From positions 62,001 through 126,000 of the forward strand of contig MBPM02000027.1 in the NCBI GenBank assembly GCA_001695595.3: DNA of 64,000 bases, in the 5' to 3' direction. The notes under the pieces were generated by a model that had not been told where the DNA came from, did not search any database, and was given only the letters and a program-made list of their open reading frames with translations. A program made the position numbers and the translations under genes. Shown piece after piece: positions 1 to 11,254 of the stretch. Position 1 is the stretch's first letter. Each line of letters opens with the position of its first letter. The DNA is from Plasmopara viticola. Lineage: Eukaryota > Oomycota > Peronosporomycetes > Peronosporales > Peronosporaceae.

Positions 1-2597
1 GAGATATATTCGCGTGCTGAGTGTAGTGCCACAAACGCGATAGCACCATCGTCTGTGCAACGAGCAGTCTACCTCGAAGTGTGCGGGCACGCCTGTACCA
101 TGATTTTATGCTCTCAAAGAAGCGAGCGTCCAAAAAATTGGTAATCATGTCGTTGACTGACGCCTGACCGAACGGGATGCCTAAGTATTTTGTGGTGTCG
201 GAACGTCCAAGAACTTGGACCCCGGGAAGTGCAGGACACACCATGCTACGATTTAGGGCCAGCAGTACCGACTTGGACAAATTAAGTCTTGCTCCAGAGC
301 CAGCACAGTACACGTCTACAATTGCAAGCTGAGCCCGAACGTGATCAATTGACCCGGCGAGCAACGTCGAGTCATCCGCGAAAAACATACTTGTCACCGT
401 ACAATTCGCATTCAGACATATCCCGTATTCGTCATGTTTGCGAAGTAAATTTCCAAGAGGCTCAATTGTAAGCACAAATAGGAGTGCCGACAAAGGGTCT
501 CCTTGCTTCACGCCTCGAGTAGGGTGCAAAGCTGGCTGGATATTGCCATTGATGAGCAGGTGTGCCTTCGGTTTGGTGTACAAGAGCTGAATCCATGAAA
601 TAAAAACTGGTCCGAAGCCCATGCAAGCCAGCAGCCGAAACATATACGACCAATTTACACGGTCGAATGCCTTTTGAAAGTCCAGGAAAAGTGCGTAGGC
701 CTCTTCGTCTCGATTTGTCACAAGGTCTTGCAGATCGGCAAGAAAGCGTACATGATGATGAATTGATCGGGTCTTGACGAAGCCTTTTTGGTCTGGATGG
801 ATCAGGTTCCAGCATTACTTTTTGTAATCGATATGTCAGCGCTTTTGACAGCACCTTCACGTCGACTGGCACGAGTGCAATTGGACGATAATTGCCAGGC
901 TCAGCGCGTGAACCTTTCTTATGTAGCAGTACGACCGCTGATTTACGCTGAGACGCTAGAAGCTCGCCGCGCCTCAGTCTATCCTTGAAAACAATCGCGA
1001 GGCACTCGCCAAATACTGATGGTGCCACCTGATAAAATCCAGCCGTTAAACCGTCCATGCCTGGAGAGGATGTCGCTCTCATATGCCGGATTGCAGTTGC
1101 AAGGTCAGCAGTGGTCAGGTCGGCTTCCATAGCTGTGCAGCTCGTGACTGGGACGACTCTCGAAATTGAGTCAAGAAGTATGCGTTGCTGCGCGACATTT
1201 GGCTCAGAGGCCGATTCGATTGGACTCTTGACATCACCCATCTCAGATCCCCAGTGCTCCAAGAAACGCAGAGAGATTTCTTGAGGATTCGTTGAGACAT
1301 TTCCACTTGGTGTTATAACCTCCTCAATCGAAACGCGTCGCAAACTTGTGTCTAGAGGACGAAAAAAATGAGATGTTGAGCGTTCCGAGTTGTTGACTTG
1401 AAAGTCAAAAGAAGCATCATGATTGTGTTGGCGGGTTCTCGTGACTGTATCCTTATAGCTTCGTAAAGCCTCGTCAAAAAACTCGATTTCTTTGCCTGAC
1501 AATGCACGGTATCGGGCGGCTGCTTGATCTAATGCGACGCGAGCATCTTCGATCTCCCGCGTGTCTTGTTGCCTGAGCTTTTTCTGGACGTCTTGAAGCT
1601 GAGTCTTGATGCTTTTTTTCCAATTTTCCCAAATTTTTCCGGGGTTTTCTGAACGGCGAAGCTGGTCCAGGACCTGCTCGGCCTCCCTTTCAATTGCTGA
1701 TATAACCTTCGGATATTCGAGGAGGTATCGCGGAAATTTCCAATAACCACGACCATGTAGCTGCGTACCACTTCGAAGGGAAACGCTATGAGCAAGATGA
1801 TCGCCAGCATGCATTGGCAGGAAATATTCGGCATTTTCGTAGAAGCGGTCGCAGAATTGCTCCGAAATCAGAATGTAGTCTAATCGATTTTTTCGAGGAA
1901 GAGGACCAGTAAACACTCGCTTAGAGTCATGGTGGGTACGCCACGCATCAACGACACCTAGTTTGGCAATCCACTCAAGACAAGAAGAGCAGCTCTGGTC
2001 GTAGTGCAAGTCAGGTTTCGAGCAATCGAGTTGAGGGTCAAGTGGCGTATTTAAATCTCCGAGTACGAAGTGCGTTGCATCATCTTCAAACCCATCTGTT
2101 GGAAGGTTTAGAAAGAACGATTGCTTTTCGTGTCTATCGACAGGCGCGTACACATTGTGAATGTAGACGGGAGCACGTTGAACCGTTACCTTTACAATAA
2201 GATACCTTCCCGGCACAGTCAGGTGTACCATTTCTGCAGCCGTTTCGATACCAGGAAAATCAGAACGTAGCAGTGTCAGTACTCCACTACTGCGACCGCG
2301 CGTGGGTCGATCGAGTCTCATGTTACTAACATTGACAAAGACTTTGTGGGCAAAATTTGAGCTGAGGTGAAACTTGTATGTATTGAGATGCTCCACGTCA
2401 GCAAACTTGGTTTCTTGGACGCATGTTAGCGAGTGCTTGGCTAAAAGATTGTCAATGAAGAGGTGACCATTTCGCTTGATGCCGTTTGTGTTCACGGTCA
2501 TAAGCGAGAGAGCGTTCCAGGCGTGTTGTTCTTTCAACCCAACTTTAGCAGCGACTGGAAACAGCTCCAGCCACAGTCGTAGCCAAGGAGCCAGCAT
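1..2597 (-). pseudogene. LINE A ORF2 (endonuclease-reverse transcriptase), frameshifted and cut by the window edge
   Basis: ORF2 of LINE A, starting at an ATG at 2595-2597 that overlaps the last 53 bp of ORF1. The N-terminal region is an apurinic-endonuclease-like domain: TVNTNGI, QETK, YIHNVYAP, GDLNTPLD, LDYILIS and GDHLAHS. The RT domain follows (YRPIALVPVD, LDFQKAFDRVNW, VKQGDPLSALL). An extra G near 805 (compare 9460 in LINE B) shifts the frame just before the RT palm, so the rest is readable only in another frame. The finger region lies beyond the edge. Known role of the family: nick the target DNA and reverse-transcribe the element RNA at the nick. Confidence 0.88.
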
Positions 2598-5076
2598 TTA
2601 ATTGAATCTTTAACACCGATGAGTCGTCCGGATAGTACCCTTCAAGCTGGCGGAGCACTTTGAGATCGTCTAGAAGGTGACCTTGCTTATGTACATCACG
2701 CCACTTCTCCATACAAAGCTCTCCAACCTTAGAACGCAGCAGCCGTAGCAGTGTGTTGGGATGCAAAAAGCGCATGTGGTGTGCTGGGATCCATTCGACT
2801 GGCTGGCCTGTAAAGTATTGAATCCAGTAGTCATTTGTAAAGAGTGTCGGAGCAATGGACATGAGCGCAAGCTCAAATATACCGAGGGCCTTCGACGCAC
2901 GCGCAAGCTCCGTAATCGTGTCAGAGTGGGTCCACCACTTGGCACATGCCTTGAAGATGTCATGGAGGTTGGATGGTAGTGGCATATTCATGACACGTTT
3001 CCACTTTGTAACAAAAGTTGTGTCTTCTGTCGGGTACGTAGCTGATAATACGCGATTGATTGCATGCAGTTGCGCAATTTCAGCGATGATGCGGTGGTCA
3101 CCTGCCATTTTAAAGGACAACGCACTGTTGAAAGCCATCGGACATTGAGCTGCCAGTTTCATCACAAGGTCTGGATTTGATGCATTATCGAGTAACTTGA
3201 CCATGCCATCGACCTTTTCGTCTGCAAGCACAAGACGATCTGGCAACGTATCAAGCAGGGCAGTGTTTTCATCATTGATCATTGCCTCGGTAACCTCTTG
3301 GATCGACGTAGCCTTCGCTGCTTTTTTAATTTTTGTGTGGTGTTTTTCCATGAGAAATACCGACTTCTTTGCGGTGCCCATATCCATAGGACGTGCCACG
3401 GCTACTGGTACAATCTGCTTGCGTAAGCCATACTTCTTGCTTGCCGTGACGTCTTTAAGCTCAAGATCGACTTCCATGTTCTGCAGGACGTCAAAGAAGT
3501 TTTTATTCGCGATTCCATCGAGTGATTGCGTCTGTTTTTTGGTAAGAAGATTTGAGAAGTCAATGTCTCCGCGGCTCCGTTTCTTGCTGTTGCAGACGGT
3601 GACGAATCCGTCTGAGGTTTCTCCGCTTGTAAGATACATCGTTGGTCTCTTCATACTGCTTTCGGGACTGCGGGGCGGAGAGATTTTTCCGCTCGACCCT
3701 TCGAACGTTGCAACTGACAGAATATCGTCAGTGCGGCTTGGAGGACTCGCGAGCTGATTGCAGTTGTGTGGCAGACCATGCTGAACTTCTTGTTGAAGCT
3801 TCTTATCATTTTTCGCTCTGGACTCTTGTACTGCACGCTGCAGCGAGGTCATCGACTTGGACTTCGAAATGGCTATGTTTGGGTTCGTTTGATGCTCCTG
3901 TTTTGCTACAGCAAGTGCCGTGACAGTTTGCAGTGGCGATTACCCGGTTGGAGTGGCTGGACATTGCAAGTTGGTGTCACTCGTGCGCAGGTCGATGAAA
4001 TGATGCGAACGATAGCCGAACGGCAAGCGCTCGGAAGGATATGGAGCGTTCTTTCCGTGCACGGGGTGCAGTTTGTTGTCGAATTGGAGCTGGTCACAAA
4101 CCGATCCATTCACAATGAGAGGATCAGGGCATGTCGTGCTAAGGAAGTATACTCTCCAGGTGGCTGACGTTATTCCAGTTGCAAGGTTCACTTCACGTAA
4201 GGTATCGTACACCGGTTTGCAGCCCATCAAGAATAAGCGGTGCAACATTACGTCCGTTTTCGTGTCCGAGTCAACATTCGAAATATCGACAAAGTACTTG
4301 CCACCTAGCACGTCGAATTCCTTAAACATAAATACACCCCCTAAGATGTTTATCGTTGTGCGCTCGAGAGCGATGCAGGCGTCCTTCGACTTAACTTTAA
4401 TTCGAAGATTGCCACCGGGAAGTTTGGACACTTGGCCTATCTCGAACTTGCTGTACAGGCGTTCAAGTACGCCGTTGCCGTGATGCTTGCCCGTTAGCGA
4501 TGCCATAATCTTCTGGAGCAGTGTTTTTGCAAACATGCGTCCGGTATCGATGACCATATCGTACTTGGCACGAGGTAAGGTATATGGCCGCGCCTGCTCC
4601 ATCTGAGAGGCGATGAATGACCAGTCCCCGCCAGCAGCGTACTGGCGTTCGATTGCTTCAATGTCGCAGGCGAGTGGCTTGGGCGTTTCTACACGCCGAC
4701 GCGCAGCGTCAACGTCCTCGGTGCTCCGACGAATGGTTTCTTGCTGCGCAAGTAAGCTAGCCATGGTCGGACGCATGTCTTCATCTGGTGGGGACGAGAC
4801 ATTCTTGACGCCTGACTGAGGGGAGAGAATCGATTCACTGTCCGTACCACCAGGCGCACTTGACCCAGCGAACGCGTCCGAGGTGGAAGCATTAAGTTTC
4901 GGCAGCGTGACCGTAGCCGCATCGTCAGTTGAACTGGATGTCAGAGGCAACTCTATATCGAGTCCCTTCTCCAATTGATGATTACTTACAGTAAGTAACA
5001 ACGCAGACGGGACAGATTTGACGTTTTCGAAAGATTCTTTGCGAAACGCGCGGGAAGAAATGTCAGGGCTGTCCAT
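2545..5076 (-). pseudogene. LINE A ORF1 with one in-frame stop
   Basis: ORF1 reads MDSPDISSRAF... for 378 codons, meets TAA at 3940-3942, then stays open in the same frame to 2545 and ends ...SSRC-stop. Ignoring the TAA it would give about 842 residues, close to the uninterrupted ORF1 of LINE G (816) and LINE E (870). The N-terminal half has the conserved block around VSKLPGGNLRIKVKSKDAC and KYFVDISNVDSDT, which alternates strand-like and helix-like stretches as an RRM-type fold would. I see no CCHC zinc knuckle. The presumed role, by analogy with LINE ORF1 proteins, is RNA binding. LINE B has the same TAA at the same codon, so this may be a subfamily trait rather than random decay. Confidence 0.8.
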
Positions 5077-5162
5077 TGCGATAGAACGAAGGGTAGAAAA
5101 GGTGGTTGAAAGGGGGCACTTCCTATGATTTGACTTGCGTAGTAGCCGGCAAATTGGGAAGT
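5077..5162 (-). promoter_or_regulatory. LINE A 5' UTR and likely promoter region
   Basis: Only 86 bp separate the ORF1 start from the element's 5' end. The terminal 20 bp, containing AATTTGCCGGCTAC, are conserved in LINEs A, B, C, E, F and G. A full-length element with no upstream spacer needs an internal promoter or must use the flanking tRNA region. No TATA box is evident. Confidence 0.5.
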
Positions 5163-5179
5163 ACCCGTCTAGCTCAGTT
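5163..5179 (+). repeat. tRNA-Lys 5' stub (target-site duplication) between LINE A and SINE S1
   Basis: ACCCGTCTAGCTCAGTT equals tRNA-Lys positions 1-17. It is the left duplicate for S1 and the right flank of LINE A. The right duplicate for S1 is the start of the full tRNA at 5439. Confidence 0.9.
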
Positions 5180-5438
5180 GAAAGTTGTCATGTATTTAAT
5201 CTTAACACAACCTATACCTTCTCGGCTTGGCTAAATTTCTACATTTACATTTTTAGTCTGAAGATTCTTTTTCGTCTTGTTATTGTCTTATTCTTGATCG
5301 GGGTCGGAAATATTTCGCTTGGTGCCGTCCTCTCCCCAAGTCTGGTTGATTACGAAGTTTGTCCGATGTGGGGCTCGAACCCGCAACACACACCGTGAGG
5401 ACCAGAAGCATAATCCACTAACCCACGCCACCGGGTCT
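5180..5438 (-). mobile_element. SINE S1, tRNA-derived, inserted in tRNA-Lys
   Basis: A 259-bp element read on the minus strand. Its head (about 5350-5438) is tRNA-like: an A-box-like GGCGTGGGTTAGTGG and a good B box GGGTTCGAGCC, but no clean anticodon stem, so it is not a working tRNA. The body contains a CTTGGGG...CCCCAAG hairpin. The 3' end is GACAACTTTC, matching the LINE 3' ends. It is flanked by 17-18 bp duplicates of the tRNA-Lys 5' end and has no poly(A) tail. It has no coding capacity, so it must be mobilised in trans. Confidence 0.85.
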
Positions 5439-5511
5439 ACCCGTCTAGCTCAGTTGGTAGAGCGCTGGCCTTTTAAGCCAGTGGTCGTGGGTTCGAGCCC
5501 CATAAGGGGTG
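5439..5511 (+). tRNA. tRNA-Lys(TTT), acceptor stem impaired
   Basis: Cloverleaf with D arm GCTC/GAGC, anticodon stem CTGGC/GCCAG, loop CTTTTAA (anticodon TTT), and T arm GTGGG-TTCGAGC. The 3' side reads CCCATAAGGGGT here, where the sister copies have CCCACGGGGGGT. Pairs 5:68 and 7:66 are mismatched and the T stem ends in a G-T pair. The internal A and B boxes are intact. This gene was rebuilt by the target duplication of S1. Confidence 0.85.
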
Positions 5512-5996
5512 TAAATTGCGTAAGAGTCGTGCGTGAAAGATTTGTGCGCCATGCATTTATACTAGAAAGCAGCACATGCTCCTTCTTCGTATTTTGGTTT
5601 GGATTTCTCTTTAAGTCTAACAATCGTCGTGGTCGTTCACGGTGCGATTACTCTTGACTACAAGAGCGACGCAAGTAGCTGTTTTGAACAGCAAAGAATA
5701 AAATTTTCTGCTCGACTATATTCAAATCATTTCCGTTGTTAGGAAATGGGGTGCCTGTCTGCACTCAGCAGTAAGAATTCTGTTCGTAAACACGAAAACT
5801 ATGTATGATCTTCGCAAGAGACTGTTCGATCATGCGTTTGTCACGACGTTCTTGTCCGACTTATGCGGGTAGAATAATGTGGTTGCGTGCGTGCATACCA
5901 AGAGCTTATACTTGGTGTTGGTGTGTTTGTCGGTGTGCTTGCTCCTGGTTGTGTTTCTCTTTTTGTGTATATTTGATATTATCTTAACTCGAGTTT
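5512..5996. repeat. Spacer of the tRNA-Lys tandem unit
   Basis: About 485 bp, repeated almost unchanged after the Lys copies at 21251, 22362, 22919 and 23476. There is no T4 run directly after the tRNA; the first is at about 5593, roughly 80 nt downstream. I see no protein-coding signal. The short open frames differ between copies and begin in the tRNA. Confidence 0.8.
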
Positions 5997-6013
5997 ACCC
6001 GTCTAGCTCAGTT
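5997..6013 (+). repeat. tRNA-Lys 5' stub at the 3' end of LINE B
   Basis: Positions 1-17 of tRNA-Lys, then directly GAAGGTCGTC, the complement of the LINE B 3' terminus. The partner duplicate is at 13818-13834. Confidence 0.9.
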
Positions 6014-7039
6014 GAAGGTCGTCTATATTATGTAATATAGGCGAATGTCTACCCAACTTGCCTGGCGTAGTATCTGTTCTACTTCTCTAGTGTACTATAT
6101 ATAATTATGCATTTTCCTCCAAAATAGGAATATACAAAAAAGAAATGTAATTTCCTCAAGAAAAGGAAATTACATAATTTATGTTTTCCACGTATTTTTT
6201 TGGATCTCATCCAATCACTGGTCTGGGAGGGTTCCGGTTCTACAATTTTGCCCCCGATTTGACTTCAACTTCGGGCGAAAAAGGCCATTTAGACCCTTTG
6301 TGCGTGGCAACGTTGCTCGATAACTGCGGTCGATCAACAGCCGCAGCTTTTGGCACTTAGGCAGCACATACAGCGCCCATTGCATGCCAAATGCTCACGC
6401 GTATCAAGACTTCAGGGGCTTAAACGGAAGTCCGGTCTTTCAGCACACTGTCGCGTCGTTTCGCGACGGCGTGATCCGCAGCCCAATCCGTGGGCCGACC
6501 CATTTTTGGGATCGTTATACTTTATAAGATAAAAATCCCTCGCTTCTTATTCGTCGTGAGGAGTGAAAAAAATTCTTGATTCTCCAGGCCTCATAGTAAA
6601 GATAAAAAAAGTGACCGGTATGGCCCCATAGATAAATTGGCCTTTTAGGCCTCTTCGGGTCACCATAACCACTGGGATTCAGCTCTCAGACTTCATCAAG
6701 GTACCCTTGGCCCCCCAGTGTTCACAGAAGACAAAGCTCTTGACTTACGAAGCCGCATTCTCACTGCTTTGTTACAGGCGCCCCCTACTCCGGTCTTTTA
6801 CGCAGCTGGCTCGTATCCAGTTACCCTCCAGGTGCACTGTATGGCTACATCAAGTGCGAGACTTGCGGCAGCGGACCCCAGAAAATTCGGACGTTCTTCG
6901 AGTGATGAGGCTTTACCCGTAAGGGCCCCGGCAGGCTGCCCGACCAGATAGCACCCACATCTTCGGACGACGGTTTTTTAAACGATTGGAATGAACTCAG
7001 TATTTGCCGACGTTAACCGTGTTCTTTCCTAGACGTTGT
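6014..7039 (-). other. LINE B 3' UTR with two candidate hairpins
   Basis: Non-coding, shared with LINE D but different from the C/G and E/F 3' UTRs except for a short block around TTCTACA..TTTTGCCCC near 6238. Candidate stems: GTGACC (6611) with GGTCAC (6658), enclosing GGCCTTTTAGGCC; and CACTGGG (6670) with CCCAGTG (6714). The element ends in GACGACCTTC. By analogy with other LINEs, such 3' structures may be the RT recognition signal. Confidence 0.6.
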
Positions 7040-10000
7040 TTATTTGTTCATGTGCGCACAGGTCTTGATGGTGCTGTCTTGCAGGTTATGGGTGATGCCC
7101 GGGTGCTGACAAGTGAAGCTGTGAAACACGGAATGGGTCTTCAGCGAGTCAATCACTTGTTTTAGATTTTGTCTCAGCTGCCGGTCGTACAGGTGTCGCT
7201 GGAAAAAGCGAATGTGCGCACAGAAAGTCGACAATATGACTGAGAGTGCTGGAGCTACCGGTATCGGTTGCCGTCCGTCGAACAAGCATCGATTGCGGTT
7301 CGTCCAGATCGTGTGAAGTACCACAGCTCGAAGCACATGCCATACATCTCGTACCACACCGGAACATTGAACCCAGTCGTCGCGTACGTGCACCTTGTTT
7401 GCGAGAGCAATATCAAGCCACGACGGTCGAGAGACAAAGAATGGTGAGACAAGCTGCAAGATCTGACACCAGAGCCTTGACGCCAGCGTGCAGTCGAAAA
7501 ATAAATGCTTCTCAGTCTCTATCGCTTTGCATCCTGCGCGCACGCATTTACGGATGCCTGGATGTGACGTCTCCAAGAACCAGAAGCGCGATCGCACGGG
7601 TAGCAAGCGAAACGCAAGACGAAATTGCAAGTCTTCGAAGACCGGAAGCAGGATCTGGCGCAGCCGCTTTCGATACTCCGCGAATGCTTCAATCTGTTGG
7701 TCGTCGACACGCTCTGAGTAAATTTTCATCGGGTGCGGCTTTTTTGGAGGGTCAGGCGCCCAGACAATTTTCAGGATCGCTGACCGTGGAATCTTCGGGA
7801 TCAAGAATATCTTCGCTTTATTTCTGTAGCCAACTCGTGGAAGCAGACATCCGTGTGCGTCTATGCTTGACGAGTCCCGTACAAGTTGTCGTGCTCCAAG
7901 GCGGTCAACAATTTGCGTCGCTTCCCGGTACAGCGAGCGCATCCACTTCATCTGTGTGTACGGTCGCACTGAGACAAGCGTGTAGTCGATATGTCGCTGT
8001 ACGAAGGTGGTTGCAGCTGGCCACGCTTCACCTTCACACCTGAAGTCAGCGAGTGACCGTAATTTGAAGCTACATGAGATATGGAGACGAAAGCTTCGTT
8101 GTGGTTCGGCGACCATACCTAGACAACGTCGATGCACCACCACCGTATCGGATCGTGTTCGCTTCTCGTAGTGAAGATCAGCATCAGCATGGAGCCAAAT
8201 TGGCTGATGTAGGCCATACATGGCGCGTTCGTGCAAACTCAAGTCATACCACGTGACATTCCATCGTGTCTTGTACCAACACACCCACGTCTCTCTCCAC
8301 CACATTGCAGTTCGGCCAAGTGAGATAAGCTTGCCGTGACGAAGCGGTGAGATTGTAAGAAAGTCGAGTGCGTGACATCCGCCATAGCAAGGTCATCCAG
8401 ACGTCAGCAGCTCAATGCTCGCCGCCGTCCAGTTCTGCTCATCATCACCAATTACAGCTCCGATAAACTGCAATAACAGCGCAAGACGTTGCTTTTTGAG
8501 CTGGGCATCGAGACGTGGAATACCAAGACCACCGTGGGTGCGCTTGTGATAAAGAAATTCGCTCGGGATGAGCATCACGTGCTTTTCGTCACGATCATGC
8601 TTACGACTCAGAACAAACCGGTTAAGCATCGATTGCCAACGCCGCACAATGACCCGAGATATATTCGCGTGCTGAGTGTAGTGCCACAAACGCAATAGCA
8701 CCATCGTCTGTGCAACGAGCAGTCTACCTCGAAGTGTGCGGGCACGCCTGTACCATGATTTTATGCTCTCAAAGAAGCGAGCATCCAAAAAATTGGTAAT
8801 CATGTCGTTGACTGACGCCTGACCGAACGGGATGCCTAAGTATTTTGTGGTGTCGGGTATGTCCAAGAACTTGGACCCCGGGAAGTGCAGGACACACCAT
8901 GCTACGATTTAGGGCCAGCAGTACCGACTTGGACAAATTAAGTCTTGCTCCAGAGCCAGCACAGTACACGTTACAACTGCAAGCTGAGCCCGAGCGTGAT
9001 CAATTGACCCGGCGAGCAACGTCGAGTCATCCGCGAAAAACATACTTGTCACCGTACAATTCGCATTCAGACATATCCCGTATTCGTCATGTTTGCGAAG
9101 TAAATTTCCAAGAGGCTCAATTGTAAGCACAAGTAGGAGTGCCGACAAAGGGTCTCCTTGCTTCACGCCTCGAGTAGGGTGCAAAGCTGGCTGGATATTG
9201 CCATTGATGAGCAGGTGTGCCTTCGGTTTGGTGTACAAGAGCTGAATCCATGAAATAAAAACTGGTCCGAAGCCCATGCAAGCCAGCAGCCGAAACATAT
9301 ACGACCAATTTACACGGTCGAATGCCTTTTGAAAGTCCAGGAAAAGTGCGTAGGCCTCTTCGTCTCGATTTGTCACAAGGTCTTGCAGATCGGCAAGAAA
9401 GCGTACATGATGATGAATTGATCGGGTCTTGACGAAGCCTTTTTGGTCTGGATGGATCAGTTCCAGCATTACTTTTTGTAATCGATATGTCAGCGCTTTT
9501 GACAGCACCTTCACGTCGACTGGCACGAGTGCAATTGGACGATAATTGCCAGGCTCAGCGCGTGAACCTTTCTTATGTAGCAGTACGACCGCTGATTTAC
9601 GCTGAGACGCTAGAAGCTCGTCGCGCCTCAGTCTATCCTTGAAAACAATCGCGAGGCACTCGCCAAATACTGATGGTGCCACCTGATAAAATCCAGCCGT
9701 TAAACCGTCCATGCCTGGAGAGGATGTCGCTCTCATATGCCGGATTGCAGTTGCAAGGTCAGCAGTGGTCAGGTCGGCTTCCATAGCTGTGCAGCTCGTG
9801 ACTGGGACGACTCTCGAAATTGAGTCAAGAAGTATGCGTTGCTGCGCGACATTTGGCTCAGAGGCCGATTCGATTGGACTCTTGACATCGCCCATCTCAG
9901 ATCCCCAGTGCTCCAAGAAACGCAGAGAGATTTCTTGAGGATTCGTTGAGACATTTCCACTTGGTGTTATAGCCTCCTCAATCGAAACGCGTCGCAAACT

Positions 10001-11254
10001 TGTGTCTAGAGGACGAAAAAAATGAGATGTTGAGCGTTCCGAGTTGTTGACTTGAAAGTCAAAAGAAGCATCATGATTGTGTTGGCGGGTTCTCGTGACT
10101 GTATCCTTATAGCTTCGTAAAGCCTCGTCAAAAAACTCACGATTTTCTTTGCCTGACGATGCACGGTATCGGGCGGCTGCTTGATCTAATGCGACGCGAG
10201 CATCTTTGATCTCCCGCGTGTCTTGATGCCTAAGCTTTTTCTGGACGTCTTGAAGCTGAGTCTTGATGCTTTTTTTCCAATTTTCCCAAATTTTTCCGGG
10301 GTTTTCTGAACGGCGAAGCTGGTCCAGGACCTGCTCGGCCTCCCTTTCAATTGCTGATATAACCTTCGGATATTCGAGGAGGTATCGCGGAAATTTCCAA
10401 TAACCACGACCATGTAGCTGCGTACCACTTCGAAGGGAAACGCTATGAGTAAGATGATCGCCAGCATGCATTGGCAGGAAATATTCGGCATTTTCGTAGA
10501 AGCGGTCGCAGAATTGCTCCGAAATCAGAATGTAGTCTAATCGATTTTTTCGAGGAAGAGGACCAGTAAACACTCGCTTAGAGTCATGGTGGGTACGCCA
10601 CGCATCAACGACACCTAGTTTGGCAATCCACTCAAGACAAGAAGAGCAGCTCTGGTCGTAGTGCAAGTCAGGTTTCGAGCAATCGAGTTGAGGGTCAAGT
10701 GGCGTATTTAAATCTCCGAGTACGAAGTGCGTTGCATCATCTTCAAACCCATCTGTTGGAAGGTTTAGAAAGAACGATTGCTTTTCGTGTCTATCGACAG
10801 GCGCGTACACATTGTGAATGTAGACGGGAGCACGTTGAACCGTTACCTTTACAATAAGATACCTTCCCGGCACAGTCAGGTGTACCATTTCTGCAGCCGT
10901 TTCGATACCAGGAAAATCAGAACGTAGCAGTGTCAGTACTCCACTACTGCGACCGCGCGTGGGTCGATCGAGTCTCATGTTACTAACATTGACAAAGACT
11001 TTGTGGGCAAAATTTGAGCTGAGGTGAAACTTGTATGTATTGAGATGCTCCACGTCAGCAAACTTGGTTTCTTGGACGCATGTTAGCGAGTGCTTGGCTA
11101 AAAGATTGTCACTGAAGAGGTGACCATTTCGCTTGATGCCGTTTGTGTTCACGGTCATAAGCGAGAGAGCGTTCCAGGCGTGTTGTTCTTTCAACCCAAC
11201 TTTAGCAGCGACTGGAAACAGCTCCAGCCACAGTCGTAGCCAAGGAGCCAGCAT
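7040..11254 (-). pseudogene. LINE B ORF2 (endonuclease-RT-zinc finger), disrupted
   Basis: Endonuclease and RT are open from 11254 to about 8970 (TVNTNGI, QETK, GDLNTPLD, LDYILIS, GDHLTHS; LDFQKAFDRVNW, VKQGDPLSALL, FFADDST). A 1-nt loss near 8970 and an insertion near 8857 shift the frame. The next segment is open from 8866 to 8393 and ends in an in-frame TGA at 8393-8395. The last segment (about 8390-7040) includes the finger CVRAGCKAIETEKHLFFDC with CX4CX7HX4C spacing. If restored in length it would be about 1400 codons, like E. Confidence 0.88.

Larger units (their letters stand above)
1..5162 (-). mobile_element. LINE A (subfamily A/B/D), 5' part; 3' end beyond the left edge
   Basis: Minus-strand non-LTR retrotransposon with a short 5' UTR, ORF1 and an ORF2 that runs off the window. 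Its 5' end carries the motif AATTTGCCGGCTAC, shared by all the LINEs here, and abuts a tRNA-Lys 5' stub at 5163. Positions 1-260 match LINE B near 8655-8914, so the window opens inside ORF2 downstream of the RT core. It is almost identical to LINE B by eye over their shared length. The 3' junction cannot be seen. Confidence 0.93.

Noticed and set aside
3197..3757. Plus-strand open frames of 100-265 codons opposite the LINE ORFs (for example 3197-3757, 7246-8043)
   Set aside because: They lie antisense to ORF1 or ORF2, have no recognisable domains, and break differently in sister copies.
5350..5438. The SINE head as a functional minus-strand tRNA gene
   Set aside because: B box and part of the acceptor pair, but no anticodon stem can be formed and two acceptor pairs mismatch.
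5805..5987. Short frame in the tRNA-Lys spacer (Cys/Trp-rich, 60 codons), repeated at 21543, 22655 and 23049
   Set aside because: It is part of the repeated spacer. Its length and start change between units and there is no sign of coding constraint.
7040..8866. Two separate genes downstream of LINE B RT
   Set aside because: Same reading frame as each other, interrupted only by a TGA at 8393-8395. Together they are the C-terminal part of ORF2.
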